From Pelargonium cotyledonis (lineage: Eukaryota; Streptophyta; Magnoliopsida; Geraniales; Geraniaceae), in assembly GCA_036897625.1 (NCBI GenBank), contig JAYMTA010000075.1, forward strand, positions 1 through 45,588: a DNA stretch of 45,588 nt, read 5' to 3'. The notes beneath the pieces were generated by a model that saw only the letters and a program-made list of their open reading frames with translations, was not told the DNA's origin and did not search any database. Below are positions 35,300-45,588 of this stretch, one piece after another (positions within the stretch are counted from its first letter, which is position 1; each line of letters starts with the position of its first letter). Made by a program: the position numbers and the translations under genes.

Positions 35300-36261
35300 A
35301 ATCTTCCCCAATAGATTACACCACGAGAGTGTAATAACATGAATCCACACCACCTTTAATTATTGCACTATGACTTTTTTTGTGAATATTAAATAATTAC
35401 ACATTAAAATACAATTAAAATATTACTTATTAAAATATTTAAACTCTAAATAAAGTTTGTGATATTAGAAATTAAATGAAGTAAATAACAAAAATACGAA
35501 AATATTACATCATCTGAAAACATACTAAAATTATAAAAATTTAATTTTCATATTCACTACCAACTATGCCCGGGTTATAATATCCAGGCATGAATTGATT
35601 TGGCATACCTAAACTAAAACAACTCGGGCTAGAAAACATAGAAAAATTCGTATGCATGTATGAATTTTTTTGTGGAGGGTATGAAAAATTTTGAGGGTAT
35701 GAAAAATTTGGAACATTTGTAGAAATGACATGATAACCAAAATTTGGAAATTTTGGAGAGTTTTCTTGATTTGAATTTTTTGAATTTTCTGAATTCGAAA
35801 AATTGAAAATCGTAAAAGATGGTGATATAAAATAGAATAAGAAGATAATTGTAACTCTAACACACACATATATATACCCAAAAATAACTATTACACTCCT
35901 ACTATAAAAATAATAAATTTTTTTGGATGTAATGGTAATATGTGCATTGAAAAGAAAAAAATACTTTGAAAAGAAAAAATACTGAAAAGTTACATCGAAA
36001 AGAACAGAAATTTTTTTTGTAGAAAAACAAAAACAGCATATAAATGTGTTTTTGCATAAATGTTGACTCAGATCAAAATAAATAATAAAATATATGAAAA
36101 TATAAAGTGATGGGACATGTTTCATTAAAGCAACTTTCATTATACGTGTCATATTTATTACACGCATAATGTCTATTATACCCAAAAAAAACAAAGTGAG
36201 AGACTGTAATGCACATTATCCCATGCTATTACACCCTCATTAACCACCATTGGAGATGCCC
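35300..36261 (-). mobile_element. Decayed Harbinger-like element, about 960 bp
   Basis: The reverse complement of the right end, GGGCATCTCCAATGGTGG, aligns loosely with the left end ATCTTCCCCAATAG, and GAGTGTAATA-like blocks follow at both ends. TAA flanks both sides (35297-35299 and 36262-36264), which fits the 3-bp target duplication of PIF/Harbinger elements. A minus-strand frame inside encodes Asn/Phe/Pro/Tyr-rich text and ends at 35541. No transposase motif is visible. Confidence 0.6.
35541..35870 (-). pseudogene. Remnant of a transposon-associated ORF, N-terminal low-complexity part
   Basis: The frame reads FSNSENSKNSNQENSPKFPN, then several NFSYP(P/Q) repeats and MPNQFMPGYYNPGIVGSEYEN before the stop. 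Asn/Phe/Tyr/Pro-rich starts like this are common in the MYB/trihelix-like second protein of plant PIF/Harbinger elements. The DNA-binding part is absent. The hydrophobic upstream half of the same open frame looks like non-coding AT-rich DNA, so I do not call a functional gene. Confidence 0.4.
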
Positions 36262-36264
36262 TAA

Positions 36265-37001
36265 AAGATGTGCAAATTTTGGAACAAGTTACGAATTTTA
36301 CGTGTAGAATGTGTTGGCTTACGCGAATTATTTGACCCAGCCCAAAAAAATGATCATAATTAACATCTAAAAAAATGCAAATCAGTTTTCGAGTGCCTAC
36401 AAATTTGAGTCTGAATTGTTAATTTTTGTTGAAAGTACATGTGAGAATTAGACATAAAATGTGTGTATTCGTTGAGGTTTGCATGATCAAATTCAAAAAT
36501 TTACATGAGAAACTCGACTCAACTTAAAAATTGGTCGAATCCGATTCCGTGTGTCCACGAGTTAATGTCCAAATTGTCAAATATACTTAAATGAGACCTA
36601 CTTCCAAAACACAAACTCAAAACCAATCTTTCTCCGTCTCTTTCTCTTATCTCTTCTGTCCAACCCTAACTGCCCATACATACATCACCCCCCAATACGC
36701 ACTCTTCTTCATAAACAATAAATAAACAACCAATTGACCTTCCCTTTTTCTACTACCTCAGTCTCTTCACATTTTCCAACTCTTGAGTTTACAAACTCAT
36801 TTCCTTATCTTCTCAACCTTAAAACACACCAAAGTCAATATCAAAACCCAATAACACCACTCCACAATTCCTCTCATCTCTTCACTATCTCCTTGGCTAC
36901 AAAAAAAGGTTTCATTTTTCCTCATCTACACCACAATATTAATATTGGGTTCACTTCATTTTCTCATAATTAATTTTGACATTTTACTCTCCTTTACAGC
37001 C
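36265..37001 (+). promoter_or_regulatory. Promoter and leader of the C2H2 zinc-finger gene
   Basis: From about 36600 the text becomes pyrimidine-rich (CTCCGTCTCTTTCTCTTATC), typical of a plant 5' leader. CTCTCCTTTACAG directly before the ATG at 37002 resembles a splice acceptor, and AAAAAAAG|GTTTCA near 36908 could be the donor, giving a short 5' UTR intron of about 90 bp. No ORF in this stretch convinces me. Confidence 0.45.
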
Positions 37002-37604
37002 ATGGAAGATGAGACACCAACCCAGAAAGTTGTTGTAGAAGAAGAAGAAGAAGAAGACTCAGCAACAGCAACCAGAGACAGAGTGTTCCCATGTTTGTTC
37101 TGTACGAGGAAGTTCTTCAGTTCCCAAGCTCTTGGAGGTCACCAAAACGCCCACAAAAAGGAGAGAACCGCCGCCAGAAAAGCCAAAAGATCAGCCTCAG
37201 AAAACCACAACCACCACCACCACCAATACTTGGCCACAAATTTCTCAGCTTCTCCTATGGTTTTTGCTCCAACTCCTCATTTTGGTACCTTCTTGCATCC
37301 CAACAATTCCATGTACGTGACACAACCAGCACCTCAATATTCGAATGTTCGAATCTTTCCGCAATTCTCGGAGGGAATGTTCGGAGCAAATGGTGGGCCC
37401 AGGTTGGACAACATGGTCGTTAGTTATGGTAACAACATTAATCATCATGGCTGTGTTGTTGATGAGCATGTTGGTGTTGAAGAGAGCTTCTTGAAGTGGA
37501 GGAGGTGCAATGGAAATTACTATAATGGGTCTAATTCTCAGCTCATGAGTAGTGATCATGAGAAGAGCAAAGAACAGAGACTTGACTTGACCCTCCATTT
37601 ATGA
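37002..37604 (+). CDS. Single C2H2 (QALGGH) zinc-finger repressor, 200 aa
   Basis: An intronless frame of 200 residues. After an acidic Glu run (about residues 12-18) comes one zinc finger, [20 protein letters not shown] followed by NAH, carrying the plant-specific QALGGH signature. A basic stretch ([12 protein letters not shown]) follows the finger and may act as a nuclear signal. A short His run comes next. The C-terminus ends LDLTLHL, an EAR-like repression motif (LxLxL) that recruits TOPLESS-type corepressors. The whole layout is that of small plant C2H2 repressors such as the ZFP/KNUCKLES group, which act in organ development and stress. The target genes are unknown. I use ATG 37002 because upstream codons in the frame lack a Met. 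The finger is complete, with both Cys and both His. Confidence 0.93.
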   Translation: MEDETPTQKVVVEEEEEEDSATATRDRVFPCLFCTRKFFSSQALGGHQNAHKKERTAARKAKRSASENHNHHHHQYLATNFSASPMVFAPTPHFGTFLHPNNSMYVTQPAPQYSNVRIFPQFSEGMFGANGGPRLDNMVVSYGNNINHHGCVVDEHVGVEESFLKWRRCNGNYYNGSNSQLMSSDHEKSKEQRLDLTLHL

Positions 37605-37702
37605 GCATGGGATGTGAATGGTGATCATTTTTTTATGATCACATTCTTCATTTTTTGGGGGTTGGATTGAGATTTTTGTTGTTGGTTTTGTTGTTTCTCT
37701 AT

Positions 37703-37708
37703 AATAAA
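37703..37708 (+). terminator. Polyadenylation signal of the C2H2 gene
   Basis: A canonical AATAAA lies 99 bases past the stop codon, preceded by TTGT-rich text that fits a plant far-upstream element. An A-run follows about 15 bases later. Confidence 0.65.
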
Positions 37709-38562
37709 GATCTATACTTTGTTAGAAAAAAAAAGGGTTGGAATCTCGGTCAAATGTTTGAAAGTTTGACACGATAAGAATTATCACTCGTATGTATCTT
37801 CATAAATTTGAGAGCACAGAGTGTCCGTTCGAATTCAGTTAGGTGTGTTTTGACTTGATTTCAACCCCCAACTTTTTTTTTTCTTGGACATTCTTCTTGG
37901 TTGTTGTTTGTTTTGCATAATCACTTTCTAATTCTTATTATACTATTAACATGGTTGTTTGAATTCAAGTTTACACATATTGGAAACATGCATAATGTTA
38001 TCACATGATGATGTTAATTGTACGGTATATATTTGATTATTTTATCACTAGTTTTGTGTGTAAAATAAGTGCAAAATGTGGACACTACCCTAGATGTATC
38101 TCTTGTATTCCTCGATAAATTTGGTGTATGGTGAACTAGTGTTAACAATTCTCGTTTTGAGTCGATTTTTTCATACTTGAACCACATAAAATAATCTAAA
38201 TTCAACTCGAAATGGTGTGCGCAACATTTCGTATAAGTTTACCCAATTCAAAATTGATCGGTCCAACTTATGCGTTCTGAACCCGCAAAAATAAAAATGG
38301 AACAAGAAATCCAAGGGTTGTGTATAACTTGTAGCATTGGCGAATGGCAATAAAACAACAATGGGCCCAAGTACCACTTCTTGATGGGCCATTGTTGGGC
38401 TCAATAAACCCAGCTCATCTACACGACAGGCCGTTGTTGGGCTCAATCCAAATAAAATTTGGCCATTCAAAAGTCACAACAGTAATAGGCCCAAAGTGGA
38501 GATGAGATAAGCCTTCTCCTTATTCAAAATCTTGGGCTCAACAATACATTAAAAAAAATCAT
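37709..38562. other. Intergenic, no gene; cluster of GGCCCA/TGGGC motifs
   Basis: AT-rich with degenerate repeat-like text at 38110-38290. From about 38362 to 38535, GGCCCA, TGGGCC and TTGGGCTC occur repeatedly, including two copies of GTTGGGCTCAAT. Such motifs resemble TCP-binding site II elements, but no gene starts nearby, so they may only be part of a decayed repeat. Confidence 0.4.
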
Positions 38563-38735
38563 GGGCTCGCACGCGGTTGTCACTTTTTAAACCGTTTTAT
38601 CATAGCCAGACTAATCCATATTCGAGATTTGTTCGCAGTTAAAATTTTCACCTCTTCTCATGAGTGTGTTGAGCGGGGATCGAACGAAAGCGTTCTTCTC
38701 ACTCATACAGCCTGTGTTTTCAACTGCGCCACTAC
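38563..38735 (-). mobile_element. tRNA-derived SINE, family B copy 2
   Basis: On the minus strand the element starts GTAGTGGCGCAGTTGAAAAC, an A-box-like head, then has CGTTCGATCCCCGCTC with a near-perfect B box. It ends with GTGACAACCGCG and a T-run (38551-38558). Its sequence follows the copy at 34585-34735 block by block. Pol III A- and B-box spacing is as expected for a tRNA-derived SINE. Confidence 0.78.
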
Positions 38736-39627
38736 CACTGTGTTCTTCTTACTCCTTAGTTTACAATAAAAATATTTTATAGATTTTTTTTTATTTACTA
38801 GCAAATTAATTGCTATAACAATGAGCTTTAAGGGCTTTTCTTGGTATGGAGAATCAAATCATATTCACACTTTAGAGTACATAGAGTTGCTAAAGCTTAA
38901 TGTGCATTTCATTTCTATGTCCATTTGTTTTTGTTAATATTTAATATAAATATAGTATTTTTTTGATCTTGATTTTAAGTTGAGAATCCCACATCTGCAA
39001 TTAGGTTTTGGCATTTGGGTTAAAAACAAATGTGATATATTTATATTACTAGCATGTGTATGAAGAAGCTACTAAAGTAGAATTAGGCATTGTGATTAGC
39101 CATTGAGCCTTGTGAAAATGTGTTTATAATTAATTAATTAATCAAAGATTGCTTCCATGTGAAAATATCTACTTAACTGAGGAGACAAGGAAGTAGCAGA
39201 GAGGCAGATCCTACCTCACATGCCCCATTCCCTGAAACTAACATACAACATTGTTTTTGTTTTTGTTATTGCAACGACTAAACGCATCGCATAAAGAAAT
39301 TTAATATGTTTGGGTATTCTGTCGAGTTACACGCATTGTTCTTGCTTCATTTGACTCTCATTGAAACCAGAACTTCAAAAGATCTTCCAAATTACTATCG
39401 CTTTTATGTGGTCAATCTCCGAACTTGATCAGATTTTCACTTTTAGATGTTGAAATTAAGAACTTGAGACTACGTACCTGCTCTTTCGGAATCGCTTGAT
39501 GAGAAGCCAAAATAAGACCCTATATATGATGTCATCATGACGTCAACACGTCCTGCATGACATTACAAACTGGTCAATCATGTAACGCCCTTTCATCATA
39601 TCTAACTCGTTTTTATAAATAGACAAG
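38736..39627. other. Intergenic, no gene seen
   Basis: AT-rich DNA. I see no coding region, hairpin or repeat that I would name between the two SINEs. Confidence 0.5.
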
Positions 39628-39641
39628 AACAAAACAATTTA

Positions 39642-39912
39642 ACCACTAAGGGTGGCGCAATTGATTATTCCAATTGTGTAAATGAGAAAAGGTCTCAGGA
39701 TCAATCCACACTCAACTCATTCTTGGTGGTGGTGTAAGAGACCACTTTTGATGCGGTATGGTGCCAAAAGCCCTAAGCTAGGGTTAAGAGGCAAAGTCTC
39801 TTTCCTGAACACTATTTCCTTGTTCAAGCTTGTATATATATATCTTGAAAAAGTTTCTTAAGCCGTTACAAAATAGGATTTCGGCACCTATCTGTATCAA
39901 AAAAAAAAAAAA
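39642..39912 (+). mobile_element. Full-length tRNA-derived SINE with 14-bp target duplication
   Basis: An A-box-like GGTGGCGCAATTG (39651-39663) and a B-box-like GGATCAATCC (39698-39707) mark a pol III promoter derived from a tRNA. The element ends in an A-run (39899-39914). Its flanks are identical over 14 bases, AACAAAACAATTTA, at 39628-39641 and 39913-39926, the hallmark of target-primed integration. The perfect duplication suggests a fairly recent insertion. Confidence 0.9.
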
Positions 39913-39926
39913 AACAAAACAATTTA

Positions 39927-41160
39927 GATTCTTAAACTAAACTTGCCTAATTGTCAAGCATATTTGATTAGTTAGGGCTTAGGAACTTCAAAATGAATGT
40001 TCTTTTGAGTCAACTTATATTTTTCAACCACACCAATTGACTTATCAAAAGAATAGATATATTAAACAACAAATTAAAATTAGTCCCGAAAAAATACTAA
40101 TTGAAATTATAAGGAATTGAGAGAAGTCACAATCACCACTAAACCATTAACAAACCAACCTAACATTTTCACCTATTTTTGTTCCTCCAAGTCTTCAACT
40201 CCAATCTATACCATCTTTTTGTCACCTTAATTAGAAAAGTGCTTACTTACCATGTTTTCAAGCCAATCACAAAACTTAATTAGGTTAAGTTGTCCACTAC
40301 ATAATTAGCACTTTTTGATAATAAAATGATTTTAATAAAACTATTATCATTCATGCACAAACGCTTACGTGTCAGGGCGAAAAAAATGCAGAGTTCGCAG
40401 GTAAAGGACTGGATCTGCGAGTGTGCACTTCAATTCGTGCGTTTAGACATTCTCTTTTACAATATACTTATTTTGAAACAATTTTTTTATTATTATTTGA
40501 ATTCACTCGATGTTTCAAGAATGCAACGTATCTCAAAACGCAAAACATAACAATAATAAAAATGAAAAGGTTGGTAGAGCTAGCTAGCCGTGTTGGAAAT
40601 TGGACTTGAAAGGGTCAAATATTTGCAAGATTGGTATATATATATACACCCACATATTAGGCAATCAAGCAAATGATAGTGGAAGAAAATATTCATAAAA
40701 TTCTTGCATTTCTCCTCCTTGATTAGCGCCATAAAGCCATATATGCATAGTTTGGTACGTGCCCAAAACATTAGCTACTAACAAGTTTGTTTTCAAAACA
40801 TCAACTACCCCCTCTTACATTAATTTTACATTTTTTATATCCAAAACTTAGGTACATAGTTAATTTGACCACAATAGTTAAAATTTTGTCATCAACTAGT
40901 ACTACTTAATTGACTTGACTTGGCTTGATTACTGTTTCTACTGTAACATTTGTCATTTGTCAAAGGCTAAAATGAGATAGGACTTTTTGTGTTGTTGATT
41001 ATGTCACTTTTTACGTATAGTAGTCATTTAAGTGTACAAATGTCATGTGTGACCATATAGTGTTTAATTGAAAAGTGTATAGATTTGGATATACGGTGCT
41101 ATGAAATTTGTGCTAGTGTGATTTATGGACGGTGACTCCTTTTATTGTCAATAATGTCCA
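39927..41160. other. Intergenic, no gene seen
   Basis: AT-rich DNA with TA runs near 40635-40650. I cannot support any coding or RNA gene. Confidence 0.5.
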
Positions 41161-41270
41161 AGGCCAGCTATTCGCGTTTTGAACTTTTAGCTGCGGTTAT
41201 AAACTGCAATAATGCATTTAGCTGCAGTGTTTGACTGCGGTTTTAAGCTGCAACAAAATGGAGAAATTAC
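41160..41270. repeat. GCTGCGGTT/GCTGCAGT-type short repeats, DNA-transposon-like
   Basis: TTTAGCTGCGGTTATAAACT, TTAGCTGCAGTGTTTGACTG and CGGTTTTAAGCTGCAA follow each other, several as near-inverted pairs (GCTGCGGTT and AACTGCAA). Arrays like this occur at the ends of plant CACTA or Mutator elements. No full element could be delimited. Confidence 0.35.
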
Positions 41271-44200
41271 AATAGCCGGTCCTTTGCGTTTAATTCAAAC
41301 TTTTTATATTATAAACTTTATTATCTCTTACTTTGAACAAGTCATTTTTATAAAGCTCTCCGTATTTCAATTTTGTCATTTCTTCTTCTATGCAATTAAA
41401 AGCATGAAGTTCCACTAAGGCACTAAGAGTAACAAGTCATTCTCTTCATCTAGAAATTATAGTTCAAATCACATGTCTTTTATTGTACTTATATATGTGG
41501 TTTTTTCTACATCGGGCTTAGATATGAAATTAATTTAAAGTTAAATTTTTGTGGGCTCTAATTGGATTATGAGAATTGTTAAAAATTATTAATTTTTTTT
41601 ATATTTGGTCAGTATGTAAATAAAATCAAAATCGATTGATTTTTAACCAAATTGATGTAGTGTGTTTAATTGTTGTCTTTAATCGATTGTGTTCCGAATT
41701 GATGCATATTTTACTCTTATGTTTAACAATGGTTTATAACTGCAACCGACAGATTAATTTCGGTTATTAGTTACGATTTTTAAAAAATTAGAGACCCAAG
41801 TTTTGTTTTTGGCACAGGACTTTTAAAATCTTTGAGACGACCCTAATTATGTCAATTTATACATATAGTAAGCACTTATATACACAAACTTCAGTGTTTA
41901 GAACTAATAACATTGATCTTACCAACTACAATTCTATCAAGTAGCCAGTGACCAACCCTTATTTAGTTATTTTTAGGTGAACTTTGTAACTAATTGCTGA
42001 ATTTTTTGTGGAGTTGCTAATTATTAGTTATTGATCTTAACTTAAAACTAATTAATAGTTAGAGATAAATAATAAATATGCAAGAATTGCTAAGGATCGC
42101 CAATATATGTGTGTATATATTCTCTAGGGTTTAGCTTGAAGAATAATTATTGGGACTTTTTTTTGTGTGTATGTCTATGGCATTGGAGATAATATTAAAA
42201 ATAGATGTAGCAATATGAACCATTGATGTCAATTAGTAATTGCATGTGATGGTATTGATACGTTTGGCACAGAACATTGGCTTTTGCTTTCACTTGTTCC
42301 CATTCTTTGACCCCTTAAAAATATCGTCCACATGGAGATCTTTATGGATCGCCTAAAATGCAATAGTTGTTCCAGTTTAACCCGAGATCTCAAATTCGAG
42401 AATCAAATATTATAATTGCGTTATAATTCAATACATAATGATTTTCTACTTTTATGGTTTCTTTCCGAGTTGTATGGAGATTAGTCAGGATGTGTTGATC
42501 CTCTCCTAATCACATGCCCGCTCTGGATACAACCTCATGATTGAATGGGAGTTGTCTGATTGTTTTGATTATGTGTATATCTCACTAGATTCTTCGTGGT
42601 TTAAAAACAACTCTAGCACTTTATTGAGTACTCGAAGACTATAGGAGACCACTCGCTGTAGACCATCACAAATAAGTTTCTTATAGACGACAAAGTTTTC
42701 GGTGACCGCCTTTTAGTCTCATAAGAGACGAATTTTATCATATGAGACAACTTTTGGCCGTCTCCTCGTGATGAATTTCTGGCAATGAGTCAACTATATT
42801 AGAGTCATGCATGACAACAAAATTGGTCATGCTTATAATTATATGTTGCATTATCCTTATAATTAATAATCTAAGGTTTGTTGGAGCAGTGCTTAGGAAT
42901 TTAAGGATGATAATTAATTAATTACTCGTAATTAATGATAAGTGCATGTAAAGGAAATTTGGAGTTGCTTAAGGTTGGTGATAAGCTTGTGCTTGCTAGC
43001 TCAATCTTCAATACTTGATCCCTTGAGTAAGGTAGAGGCTGCTACTTGGTGGCATTTTTGTAATTTTATTTAAATAATATGCATAAAACTAGCCACATTT
43101 CTGGTATGAAAGCATGGTCTCCAATATTGCCATAACATGGTGGCTTCTTCCACAATTAATTCAAACAACAATTTATATAAAACCACAATAAAAAATAAAA
43201 TAAAAAATTGTGGAACCCAACAATAGCTTGTCTTTGAAGAGCATGAATATATAAGAAATGTTAGTACAAATTTATATGGATGAATATGTAAAAAAAAAAC
43301 GAAAACTATTTCGGTCATGGAAGAAGAAATTGATGCTATTTGAACTTATTTACGAACCGAGTTTTAAGTGCTTTTGAGTTCGGATCAAAATAACGAGGTC
43401 TATTTAAATTCAAATATCTTTATGTTTCAAGAAGTAGCTTCTATATTGGATTTAGTACATTTATAGTGTTTTATTGTTTTTATTTCATTATATTTATTTG
43501 TTGGAACATGTTTTAGAAAGTGATACTAAGGAAAAGGAAATATGAGAAAAGGTTTTGACTTTCAAAGACTACATTTCACATATGTTTTTCTCTTTTTCTT
43601 AATTATGATAGACAGGTAGTAAGCAAAAAAGTAGGCTATCAAATTGGGATACAACCTATTTTTAAAGCTTTTGACTGAATAATAGTTAAAGCTAACGATT
43701 TATACTTGAATTTACTTTATATTCAAAATTGGATATGACTTTTGTTTCATTAATCTTTTTTTTTTTTTGCCAAATTGAATTTATCATGTGAAATTTTATG
43801 ATTGAGTCGGAAAAACTAAAAGAATGCTCATATTATTTTACACTAAAAAGTAATGTTTGACCTGATTCGCAACCCAAAATCTTAAGAAACCCGAAAGTCT
43901 TTGGGGGTCATATTAGGTTGTATTGACATGAACCCGCTTTGAATCCGAAATGACCACCATTACAACCTGTAGCACACTTACTAAAAGGGTATTTCCTATA
44001 ACAAAATTTCTATTTTTGTTCGACATCTTTACACCTTATTTTTATTATATTGTAGAGCTAGTAATTTGGATTTCAACAGACATCCAAAATACTACATGCA
44101 TATATACGGGTTCGGATTCTAGAAAATGAACCTGACCAAATTTTTAGATTGGATTAAGTTGGATTTATCCATAATTGTGGGTTAGGTAAGAAAACTCAGG

Positions 44201-44900
44201 TGAATTGCACATTTGACCTAAAATCCGTTCCGACTTGCAACCCACAATTCAAACAAATCCGAAGCTATTTTGAGCCGAGTTTGGCTGAACTTTCAACCAA
44301 GGGCCGAGAAACCCAAACAAGCTTTTGACTCGAAACTTGAAATGTTACATCTGCTGTACAGTAATGTGAATATATATGATGACAATGTCAAAAGATGATA
44401 TATATGTCATAAATGTGATATTTGGATCAACAATTTAGACCCATACCTACAATTTATGGGCCATTTTACATTCATTTGGGTCTCCAAGAAATGGGAAAAT
44501 TCCAACCCTTCAACTGTTTAGCCCTCAGTTTTTGTTTTTATCCTTTTTAATGAATGGTAATGTTACAGTATTAATACTATGCATGAATTTATGAAACAAC
44601 CGATTAATCACTATTAAACTATACTTTTTCATTAAATATAAAAGTATTCATTTTGTCTCAAGAGCATCTTATACCAATACATTATTTGTAACTTATGTAT
44701 AGCTAAAAAAATAAAATAAGACATTAACCAAAAACTCGAGTTATCACCTCTACTTGAAAAGTTTGAATTCTGGAGTACTGTCATATGTCCACATATTATA
44801 CAAAATGACGTGACAAAGAGACATGATACATTAATTAATTTATTGATAATTTGGTCGAGTCATAATTAGTTAACTCATCAGGTGAACAATATAACATAAA
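41271..44900. other. Long gene-free stretch, AT-rich
   Basis: No ORF with protein-like composition. A patch at 42640-42780 has repeated GAGAC(G/C) and GTCTC blocks in both orientations that look like a decayed DNA-transposon end. At 43850-44330, strings such as ACCCGAAA, CCCGCTTTGAATCCG and CAACCCACAATTC look like degenerate dispersed repeats. I see nothing else that can be supported. Confidence 0.45.
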
Positions 44901-45072
44901 TCGGGTCAAGTGATTAAAATACTTTGGATTCCTTTCAAGGTCTCAAGTTCGAGTCTCCTTGTCGATGGTTTGGGGTCGGATTGGTGGGGAGAAGTTTAAG
45001 GTGACACTCTCTTTGAAGAGTGAACAACATTGTTACTTCAAGTCTGATATCTCCTTGGTGATAAGAAAATAA
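44901..45072 (+). mobile_element. tRNA-derived SINE, family C copy 2
   Basis: TCGGGTCAAGTG (A-box-like) is followed by AGGTCTCAAGTTCGAGTCTC with a pol III B box, then GGTTTGGGGTCGGATTGGTG, TTACTTCAAGTCTGATATCT and an A-rich end. The block order equals that of 21503-21665. It is the cleaner of the two copies. Confidence 0.65.
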
Positions 45073-45588
45073 ACTGAGTATCTGCGCCAAAAGCTATAAT
45101 AGAATGACGGTGTCGTATATGCGCTGTTATACATTAGAAATAGTTTTAAATTTCAAAAATATAAAATAAATATCTACTTGTTATAGTTATTGTTATTGTT
45201 ATTATTTTATTTTTTTTGAAGCATGTTATTGTTATTTACTACCAATAATTAAATTAGTAGAGGTTGGGATTGGTGTTCGTACAGAAACCGGAAGAACCGG
45301 CGGCTTCGTATGTCGCAGATACAAATACCGTACTCATTGGAAAGGACACCTGTCCATTGACCTCTTATTTATTTTTGTAAATATTTGTATTTTATGAAGC
45401 GGTTTCGTACATTTCGGCAGAGTATTAATATGAACCGCCACCGGCAAGTACGAAATAAATAGGAACTTAACTTTGACACCTTATATCAAATCTTTCCGAT
45501 AAAAGGAGATCTTCACATTTATAATTATTTATTTTATGCTAGATCGGTCTCTTCTTATTTATTTCCTATTATTTTTTTATCGAAGCAA
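45073..45588. other. Intergenic, no gene seen
   Basis: AT-rich. A GC-richer patch with ACCGG and CCGGC text at 45285-45310 and 45435-45450 is visible but gives no ORF. It may be a fragment of a repeat that continues beyond the window. Confidence 0.4.

Noticed and set aside
35871..36194. Hydrophobic upstream half of a 217-codon minus-strand open frame
   Set aside because: Its Phe/Ile/Tyr-rich text is what AT-rich DNA gives by chance, and it lies inside a transposon-like element with no start context.
1..45588. CRISPR arrays, operons, or prokaryotic mobile elements
   Set aside because: No regularly spaced repeats or tightly packed intronless genes; every clear gene is plant-type, and most are split by introns.

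Overview
The window is nuclear DNA from a flowering plant, most probably a eudicot. It is AT-rich, its genes are split by many GT-AG introns, and the space between genes is packed with decayed plant repeats (tRNA-derived SINEs, TRIM-like mini-LTR elements, Harbinger/Tourist-type DNA elements). There are no bacterial operons, CRISPR arrays, rRNA or tRNA genes. I cannot name the species.

Six protein-coding genes can be rebuilt, with reading phase conserved across every proposed splice junction. (1) 1124-3295, minus: a four-exon plant-specific gene of unknown function whose last exon encodes only six residues and the stop. (2) 5619-6635, minus: a DUF1644 zinc-finger protein with its reading frame in one exon. 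(3) 10204-12245, plus: LSM5, four exons, 88 aa. (4) 13276-20096, minus: a 1223-aa Raf-like MAPKKK with an N-terminal PB1 domain and a C-terminal kinase domain, eight coding exons. (5) 23732-32734, plus: a sterol 3-beta-glucosyltransferase of the UGT80A type, 14 exons, 668 aa. (6) 37002-37604, plus: a one-finger QALGGH C2H2 protein with a C-terminal EAR-like repression motif, 200 aa.

Layout: DUF1644 and LSM5 diverge, LSM5 and the kinase converge, and the kinase and UGT80A diverge. The genes do not form a pathway; they cover RNA decay/splicing, signalling, sterol glycosylation and transcriptional repression, as is normal for a plant gene neighbourhood. From about 38 kb to the end I find no gene, only AT-rich DNA with SINEs and degenerate repeats.

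The more interesting observations are small-scale. They include a tandem duplication that copied the 3' end of UGT80A exon 13 into the next intron and lost its splice donor, next to a TRIM-like mini-retroelement; a SINE flanked by a perfect 14-bp target-site duplication; two further SINE families with two copies each; a 0.96-kb Harbinger-like element carrying a decayed ORF; and a promoter/leader-like segment near 35 kb cut off from any coding region. I saw no clear sign of a wholly new biological system. All calls come from reading the sequence by eye; no alignments or searches were run.
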